The notes beneath the pieces are model-generated. The model was not told the DNA's origin. It worked only from the letters and a program-made list of their open reading frames with translations, and ran no database searches. This document shows, piece by piece, positions 54,301-63,300 of a DNA stretch of 64,000 nucleotides (within the stretch, counting starts at the first letter, position 1; every line of letters starts with the position of its first letter). Source of the stretch: Xyrauchen texanus (Eukaryota; Chordata; Actinopteri; Cypriniformes; Catostomidae); assembly GCF_025860055.1 (NCBI RefSeq), contig NC_068303.1:11919583-11983582 (forward strand). Reading direction: 5' to 3'. The translations under genes and the position numbers were made by a program.

Positions 54301-57300
54301 TGCCTCCAATAAAGACAGTCCAGTGAGCCGCAACAACTCATGTCAGGGTAAGAATGATCAACTGATATTATTTTATGTTTTAATCACAGGTTAATTAGTT
54401 TAAAATTCTTCTATATTCATTTAGCTGTTTTTGTGATTTTTTCTCTTAACAGAGGTCTTTCAAGGCTTTGTTCATTTGCTTATTAAATATTTTTTTAAAT
54501 AATTATTTTAAAAATGAGTTTTTGTGTGTGTGTGTGTTTTGTTTTTTCTACAGATATCGATGAATGTCTGGTCATTCCATCTGTATGTGGTCCAAATTCC
54601 ATCTGTACTAATGAATTGGGATTTTACAATTGCTCATGCTTGGATGGATTCACTGCAACAAACACAAATCTCACTAACGGCATCAATGACACATGTAGAG
54701 GTTAGTTCTGTGTTCACATCCTTGTTTAATATAATCTTGAAAAATAACAATGATATTTTTTGTTCTTTAAGTGCTCATGCCTTTAATTGCAAAGTTTGTC
54801 ACCCAAAACATAAAGATCAATCGATATTTAGCTTTATGTTGACAACCACATATGCATGTGAGCCCCATAAGCAAACTATTCTTTATTTTTATCTTTCCTC
54901 AATAAAGATGTCAATGAATGTGTTGATAAATTTGCATTCTGTGGTCCAAACTCAATCTGTACCAATACAATCGGGAGTTACAACTGTTCCTGCTCGAGTG
55001 GTTTTACTGTTACAAATAGGAGTCAACCAGTCAGTAACCGTAACCCATGCAATGGTAAGCATATAGAAATGTATGAATCCTATAGAACACCATATCAAAC
55101 ATTTACATTTTCAGTAGTGATGAAATGTGGTTATATTGCTTTAGTAGTGGTTGAAACTTGGGTTTTAATGGCATTTTCATAATTTCTGAATGTTTTTTCC
55201 CTCTCTTTACAGTGCCTCTACCTTTGAGTGAATATTTGATTGAAATTCAGATAAATACAATGAATAGTGCCATCATTGATCAGCTGAGGACCCTCCTGAT
55301 GTCTTTCAATTCACCGTACACAATCAGTGACAGCACTAACATTACAGAAATCAACATAACTACTGGTATTTATTCTGCCTCTGCTTTTTTGTGTTGCTTA
55401 GCTAAGATTAAGCTTTATCTGTCATCAATACTGTCCTAACCACTAAGATTTAATTTTTGGCCTGTTCTTCTGCTTTTCAGTGTGTTCTTTGAATGAAACG
55501 GAATATCAGTGTAAATGTGAGGGTCAGTTTGTTTGGCCAAATGACACGTGTCATTCATACGAGACCTGTGATGGCATAATTGATGGCGCATGTACATGTA
55601 TTAATGCCCTTCCAACCAATGGACAGTTTTGCCAGTTAAAGGAAGGTAAGACACTGGAGTAAATGAACAGCACAACAGTAACGTTCTTTTTGGCACATAA
55701 CATGAAGCTCTAGCTATTGAATGATGTAATGTGTGGTGCTGTATAATATTTACAGAAGATAAACATTTGTATTTTATAATACCTGAAGTTGTATATATAC
55801 ATCAATCAGGAGAAACTTGAAACATTTTTATGTTTTGAACAATATCCAACACGTCATGCAAAGCCTTATATGAGGCAACCTGAGTTGGAATTCAGCTTTT
55901 GTAATTTCTTAAACCATTCTTCCTATTCTCTCCCTATAATTTGCTGTCTCCTCTCTGATTCTCCTTAATATAAAAACAGAAACTGTGTTTTGACAGGAAA
56001 TAATTTATTTGTACTAGTTATTCCTCTCAACCTGCCTCTGATTTTTCTTACAGTACCACCTTCTAAATACATTATTGACATTGACATGAGATTGTTGGAC
56101 ATGATCCTGGTGAATTACTTACGAAATCTCATCCCAAATATCAGTCTGCCTCTTGCTCTGAGCAACAAAGTAAATATCACAGATATCGACATTACTACTG
56201 GTAAGAGCAGAATGTTTCCTACTGTCAGGGTCACTTTTACAAGTCACATAGCTCGATGAATCGGGTATTAGGGGAAAGCTGCAGTTTGAATAGATAAATG
56301 AATGCCCTTCTTCTACAGTGTGTGGATTAAATGGAACACAATATGAGTGCAAATGTGAGGAGCAGCATGTCTGGACCAATGACACCTGCAAGTCATTTCA
56401 GGTGTGTGATAAGATTGTTGGAGACACTTGTGGATGTATTCAGGCTCTTCCTTCAGAGGGTCAGCTTTGCCAGAGAGGTGAGTTATCACATTAGAATACA
56501 AATGTACCGTGTGTAGTATTTTTAAACTGGTTTTATGTGTTTATACTGTGACACTTGACATTTTTGGTGGTTCAGAATTTTTTTTTTTTTCCATTTCTGC
56601 AAATCCTCAATGGCAGATATCAATGAATGTGAAGATGCTTTGTCAGTGTGTGGCCAGAACTCAAATTGTACTAACATCATTGGGAGCCACATGTGTTCAT
56701 GCTGGAGTGGATTTTCTGCCTCCAATAAAGACAGTCCAGTGAGCCGCAACAACTCATGTCAGGGTAAGAATGATCAACTGATATTATTTTATGTTTTAAT
56801 CACATGTTAATTAGTTTAAAATTCTTCTATATTCATTTAGCTGTTTTTGTGAATTTTTTCTCTTAACAGAGGTCTTTCAAGGCTTTGTTCATTTGCTTAT
56901 TAAATATTTTTTTTAAATAATTATTTAAAAAATGATTTTTGTGTGTGTGTGTGTGTGTTTTGTTTTTTCTACAGATATCGATGAATGTCTGGTCATTCCA
57001 TCTGTATGTGGTCTAAATTCCATCTGTACTAATGAATTGGGATTTTACAATTGTTCATGCTTGGATGGATTCACTGCAACAAACACAAATCTCACTAACG
57101 GCATATATGACACATGTAGAGGTAAATTCTGTGTTCACATCCTTGTTTAATATAATCTTGAAAAATAACAATAAGAGTTTTTGTTCTTAAGGTGCTCATG
57201 CCTTTAATTGCAAAGTTAGTCACCCAAAACATAAAGATCAATCGATATTTAGCTTTATGTTGACAACCACTTATACATGTGAGCCCCATAAGCAAACTAT

Positions 57301-60300
57301 TCTTCATTTTTATCTTTCCTCAATAAAGATGTCAATGAATGTGTTGATAAATTTGCATTCTGTGGTCCAAACTCAATCTGTACCAATACAATCGGGAGTT
57401 ACAACTGTTCCTGCTCGAGTGGTTTTACTGTTACAAATAGGAGTCAACCAGTCAGTAACCGTAACCCATGCAATGGTAAGCATATAGAAATGTATGAATC
57501 CTATTGAACACCATATCAAACATTTACTTTTTCAGTAGTGATGAAATGTGCTTATATTGATTTAGTAGTGGTTGAAACTTGGGTTTTAATGGCATTTTCA
57601 TAATTTCTGAATGTTTTTTCTCTCTCATTACAGTGCCTCTACCTTTGAGTGAATATTTGATTGAAATTCAGATAAATACAATGAATAGTGCCATCATTGA
57701 TCAGCTGAGGACCCTTCTGATGTCTTTCAATTCACCGTACACAATCAGTGACAGCACTAACATTACAGAAATCAACATAACTACTGGTATTTATTCTGCC
57801 TCTGCTTTTTTGTGTTGCATAGCAAAGATTAAGCTTTATCTGTCATCAACACTGTCCTAACCACTAAGATTTAATTTTTGGCCTGTTCTTCTGCTTTTCA
57901 GTGTGTTCTTTGAATGAAACGGAATATCAGTGTAAATGTGAGGGTCAGTTTGTTTGGCCAAATGACACGTGTCATTCATACGAGACCTGTGATGGCATAA
58001 TTGATGGTGCATGTACATGTATTAATGCCCTTCCAAACAATGGACAGTTTTGCCAGTTAAAGGAAGGTAAGACACTGGAGTAAATGAACAGCACAACAGT
58101 AACGTTCTTTTTGGCACGTAACATGAAGCTCTAGCTATTGAATGATGTAATGTGTGGTGCTGTATAATATTTACAGAAGATAATTTTTTTTATTTTATAA
58201 TACCTGAAGTTGTATATATACATCAAACAGGAGAAAGTTGAAACATTTTTATGTTTTGAACACTATCCAACACGTCATGCAAAGCCTTATATGAGGCAAC
58301 CTGAGTTGGAATTCAGCTTTTGTAATTTCCTAAACCATTCTTCCTATTCTCTCCCTATAATTTGCTGTCTCCTCTCTGATACTCCTTAATATAAAAACAG
58401 AAACTGTGTTTTGACAAGAAATAATTTATTTGTACTAGTTATTCCTCTCAACCTGCCTCTGATGTTTCTTACAGTACCACCTTCTATTTACATTATTGAC
58501 ATTGACATGAGATTGTTGGACATGATCCTGGTGAATTACTTACGAAATCTCATCCCAAATATCACTCTGCCTCTTGCTCTGAGCAACAAAGTAAATCTCA
58601 CAGATATCGACATTACTACTGGTAAGAGCAGAATGTTTCCTACTGTCAGGGTCACTTTTACAAGTCACATAGCTCGATGAATCGGGTATTAGGGGAAAGC
58701 TACAGTTTGAACAGATAAATGAATGCCCTTCTTCAACAGTGTGTGGATTAAATGGAACACAATATGAGTGCAAATGTGAGGAGCAGCATGTCTGGACCAA
58801 TGACACCTGCAAGGCATTTCAGGTGTGTGATAAGACTGTTGGAGACACTTGTGGATGTATTCAGGCTCTTCCTTCAGAGGGTCAGCTTTGCCAGAGAGGT
58901 GAGTTATCACATTAGAATACAAATGTACCGAGTGTAGTATTTTTATACTGGTCGTATGTGTTTACACTGTGACACTTGACATTTTTGGTGGTTCAGAAAC
59001 ATTAGTTTTTTTTCCATTTCTGCAAAACCTTCTCACTCAATGGCAGATATCAATGAATGTGAAGATGCTTTGTCAGTGTGTGGCCAGAACTCAAATTGTA
59101 CTAACATCATTGGGAGCCACATGTGTTCATGCTGGAGTGGATTTTCTGCCTCCAATAAAGACAGTCCAGTGAGCCGCAACAACTCGTGTCAGGGTAAGTG
59201 TAATAATCAACTAATTATTTTTTTGTTTTTTATTTTATGAGAATTAATGCAGAGAGCAACTGTTCCTTTGCAGCCTAAACTCAAAGTGTGTGAATACAAA
59301 TCATAGCAATAGCTGTTCTAGCTTGATATGTAACATCACCCAATTACAGACTTCCTAATATGAATTAATGGTCTTTCATATATACAGGTATTTGATTAAA
59401 TTAAAATCTTCTAATCTCTTAAAAAAATTATTTAGTGATGCCCCTCCCCCCACATATATATAAATTAATGTGTGGTCAGTCCCTTTGTATGTGGTCCAAA
59501 TTCCACTTGCACTAATGTATTGGAAGGTTACAGTTGCTCATGCTTGGATAATTCACTGCAACAAGCTCAAATCTCACAATCAGCATCAATAACATATGTG
59601 TAGGTACACACTGTCTTCAGACATTTGTGTTCTCTAAACGTGAACAATAAGATAGTCTGTGTTTGTTTGTTTATTTCCATGCATGCCATTATTACAATCA
59701 AATTGTATTCACTAACAGTTGTGTTCTTAATGATGATTTCTCCGTTTTTTTTATATAGATTGCATTGGATAAAATAATTGATAAAATCACTTACATTTTA
59801 TAGAACTGTTTAAGTTTTCATTTGGTTTTATTATTCATTATGCAGTCTCAAACAAGTTAAACAAAGTGCTAAAATGTCAGTGTTTCATACTGTAGACATT
59901 ATTTTGTTCAAATTAAACATTGGATTGTAAAGCTAGGCACCCTATAATGATTTGACCTTGAGCAAACAGCAAACTGTTCTTTTAACATAACTCTATTTAA
60001 TGAAGATGTGGATGAGTGTATTGAGATACCAGACGTCTGTGGTCCAAACTCAATCTGCAACAACACTATTGGGAATTACAATTGCTCGTGCATGAGTGGA
60101 TATAATGTAAAAGACCCAAATCTCCCTAGTTTCATTAAAAATCTCTTTTACACTCAAATAAATGAAAAGGAGAAAAAAAAACATTCCGTTTGATAAAAGT
60201 GTGTTTGTTAAATCGACAGTTTATATGAGCAGTCTCAAATCATAAAGTTAAGTAACGTTGTAAGGTTTCAGTGTTGCATATTGTAGACATTATTTTGCAA

Positions 60301-63300
60301 AGTAAGCATTGCATTTGTAATGGTAGCCAAACTAAGCTAACTGTTTTTCCCTTCATTTTTTCCTTTAATGAAGATGTGGATGAGTGTGATGAGATACCAG
60401 ACATCTGCGGTCCAAACTCAATCTGCAACAACACTATTGGGAATTACAATTGCTCGTGCATGAGTGGATATAATGTAACAGACCCAAATCTCCCTATTAA
60501 CAACAGTAACCAATGCAGAGGTATGATTGACAGCTGAAGCTTTTTTCCTATTTTAAAATGAACAGAATAATAATATTGAAAATTAATTGGATCCATTCTG
60601 CAATACATATGCAAAACACATGAGATCAAACTGAAAGTTTTATTGGGACAACTGTAAACTTTCATTTGACCAATTAATTTATTTCAGATATTTATGAATG
60701 TCTTGACCCACCATCAGTGTGTGGGCCAAACGCTTACTGTCACAATTACAACGGAAGCTACTCGTGCTCTTGTTTGAAAGGATATAACATCACAGATGTG
60801 AATCAAGCTGTTAGTAACAGTAACCCATGTATCGGTAAGTTATTGAACAGGTGACATTCTGTTTCCCAAATTTCAGGTATTGTTTGTTGAATAGTATTCA
60901 AAAAGTCATCTTTTGGTTGTTGCAAAATGTTTCTTCTTCCTTTTTTTTGAAAGATGTGGATGAATGTCTGGTCAGTCCATCTGTTTGTGGTCCATTTTCC
61001 AACTGCACAAATGTAATGGGAGGTTACAATTGCTCATGTTTGGTTGGTTTCACTGAAACAAACTCAAGTCTCCCAATCAGCATCAATAACACATGTAGAG
61101 GTATGAACTATCAAAAGACCTCTGGGTTATCTAATCTTGAATAATAAGCTACATTTAAGATGTTTTTCAATTCAGATTTATTGCAATTCAGTTTAAAATA
61201 ATAAAGTTTGTGTTGCTAATTTTGCTTCATCAGTTTCATTAAAAATCTATTTTACACTCAAATATGAAAAGGAAAAAAAAAACATTCCATTTGATAAAAG
61301 TGTGTTTGTTAAATCGTCAATTTATATGAGCAGTCTCAAATCATAAAGTTAAGTAACGTTGTAAGGTTTCAGTGTTGCAAATTGTAGACATTATTTTGCA
61401 AAGTAAGCATTGCATTGTAACGATAGCCAAACTAAGCGAACTGTTTTTCCCTTCATTTTTTCCTTTAATGAAGATGTGGATGAGTGTGATGAGATACCAG
61501 ACATCTGCGGTCCAAACTCAATCTGCAACAACACTATTGGGAATTACAATTGCTCGTGCATGAGTGGATATAATGTAACAGACCCAAATCTCCCTATTAA
61601 CAGCAGTAACCAATGCAGAGGTATGATTGACAGCTGAAGCTTTTTTACTATTTTAAAATGAACAGAATAATAATATTGGATCCATTCTGCCATACATATG
61701 CAAAACACATGAGATCAAACTGAAAGTTTTATTGGGACAACTGTAAACTTTCATTTGACCAATTATTTTATTTCAGATATTTATGAATGTCTTGACCCAC
61801 CATCAGTGTGTGGGCCAAACGCTTACTGTCACAATTACAACGGAAGCTACTCGTGCTCTTGTTTGAAAGGATATAACATCACAGATGTGAATCAAGCTGT
61901 TAGTAACAGTAACCCATGTATCGGTAAGTTTTTGAACAGGTGACATTCTGTTTCCCAAATTTCAGGTATTGTTTGTTGAATAGTATTCAAAAATGTGTCA
62001 TCTTTTGGTTGTTGCAAAATGTTTCTTTTTCCTTTTTTTTTAAAGATGTGGATGAATGTCTGGTCAGTCCATCTGTTTGTGGTCCATTTTCCAACTGCAC
62101 AAATGTAATGGGAGGTTACAATTGCTCATGTTTGGTTGGTTTCACTGAAACAAACTCAAGTCTCCCAATCAGCATCATTAACACATGTAGAGGTATGAAC
62201 TATCAAAAGACCTCTGGGTTATCTAATCTTGAATAATAAGCTACATTTAAGATGTTTTTCAATTCAGATTTATTGCAATTCAGTTTAAAATAATAAAGTT
62301 TGTGTTGCTAATTTTGCTTCATCAGTTTCATTAAAAATCTATTTTACACTCAAATATGAAAAGGAAAAAAAAAACATTCCGTTTGATAAAAGTGTGTTTG
62401 TTAAATCGTCAATTTATATGAGCAGTCTCAAATCAAAAATTAAGTAACTTTGTAAAGTTTCAGTGTTTCATATTGTAGACATTATATTGCAAACTAAATA
62501 TTGCATTGTAACAATAGCCAAACTAAGCTAACTGTTTTTCCCTTCATTTTTTCCTTTAATGAAGATGTGGATGAGTGTGATGAGATACCAGACATCTGCG
62601 GTCCAAACTCAATCTGCAACAACACTATTGGGAAGTACAATTGCTCGTGCATGAGTGGATATAATGTAACAGACCCAAATCTCCCTATTAACAGCAGTAA
62701 CCAATGCAGCGGTATGATTGACAGCTGAAGCTTTTTTACTGTTTTAAAATGAACAGAATAATAATATTGGATCCATTCTGCCATACATATGCAAAACACA
62801 TGAGATCAAACTGAAAGTTTTATTGGGACAAATGTAAACTTTCATTTGACCAATTATTTTATTTCAGATATTTATGAATGTCTTGACCCACCATCAGTGT
62901 GTGGACCAAACGCTTACTGTCACAATTACAACGGAAGCTACTCATGCTCTTGTTGGGAAGGATATAACATCACAGATGTGAATCAAGCTGTTAGTAACAG
63001 TAACCCATGTATCGGTAAGTTTTTGAACAGGTGACATTCTGTTTCCCAAATTTCAGGTATTGTTTGTTGAAAAGTATTCAAAAGGTTGTCATCTTTTGGT
63101 TGTTGCAAAATGTTTCTTCTTCCTTTTTTTTGAAAGATGTGGATGAATGTCTGGTCAGTCCATCTGTTTGTGATCCATTTTCCACCTGCACAAATGTAAT
63201 GGGAGGTTACAATTGCTCATGTTTGGTTGGTTTCACTGAAACAATCTCAAGTCTCCCAATCAGCATCATTAACACATGTAGAGGTATGAACTATCAAAAG

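Noticed and set aside
31442..57487. Recurring 150-222 codon open frames on the + strand spanning EGFb, its intron and EGFc
   Set aside because: They read the EGF exons in the wrong frame and run through the intron. The in-phase EGF reading, with cysteine spacing and splice sites, explains the sequence far better.
32963..58922. Recurring minus-strand open frames of 77-126 codons over Cys2 and its flanks
   Set aside because: They are antisense shadows of the SEA2/Cys2 exons, repeated only because the DNA is repeated.
31409..59193. CRISPR array or satellite DNA
   Set aside because: The 2.4-kb period, spliced exons, EGF cysteine patterns and eukaryotic introns exclude CRISPR. The conserved frame excludes a simple satellite.
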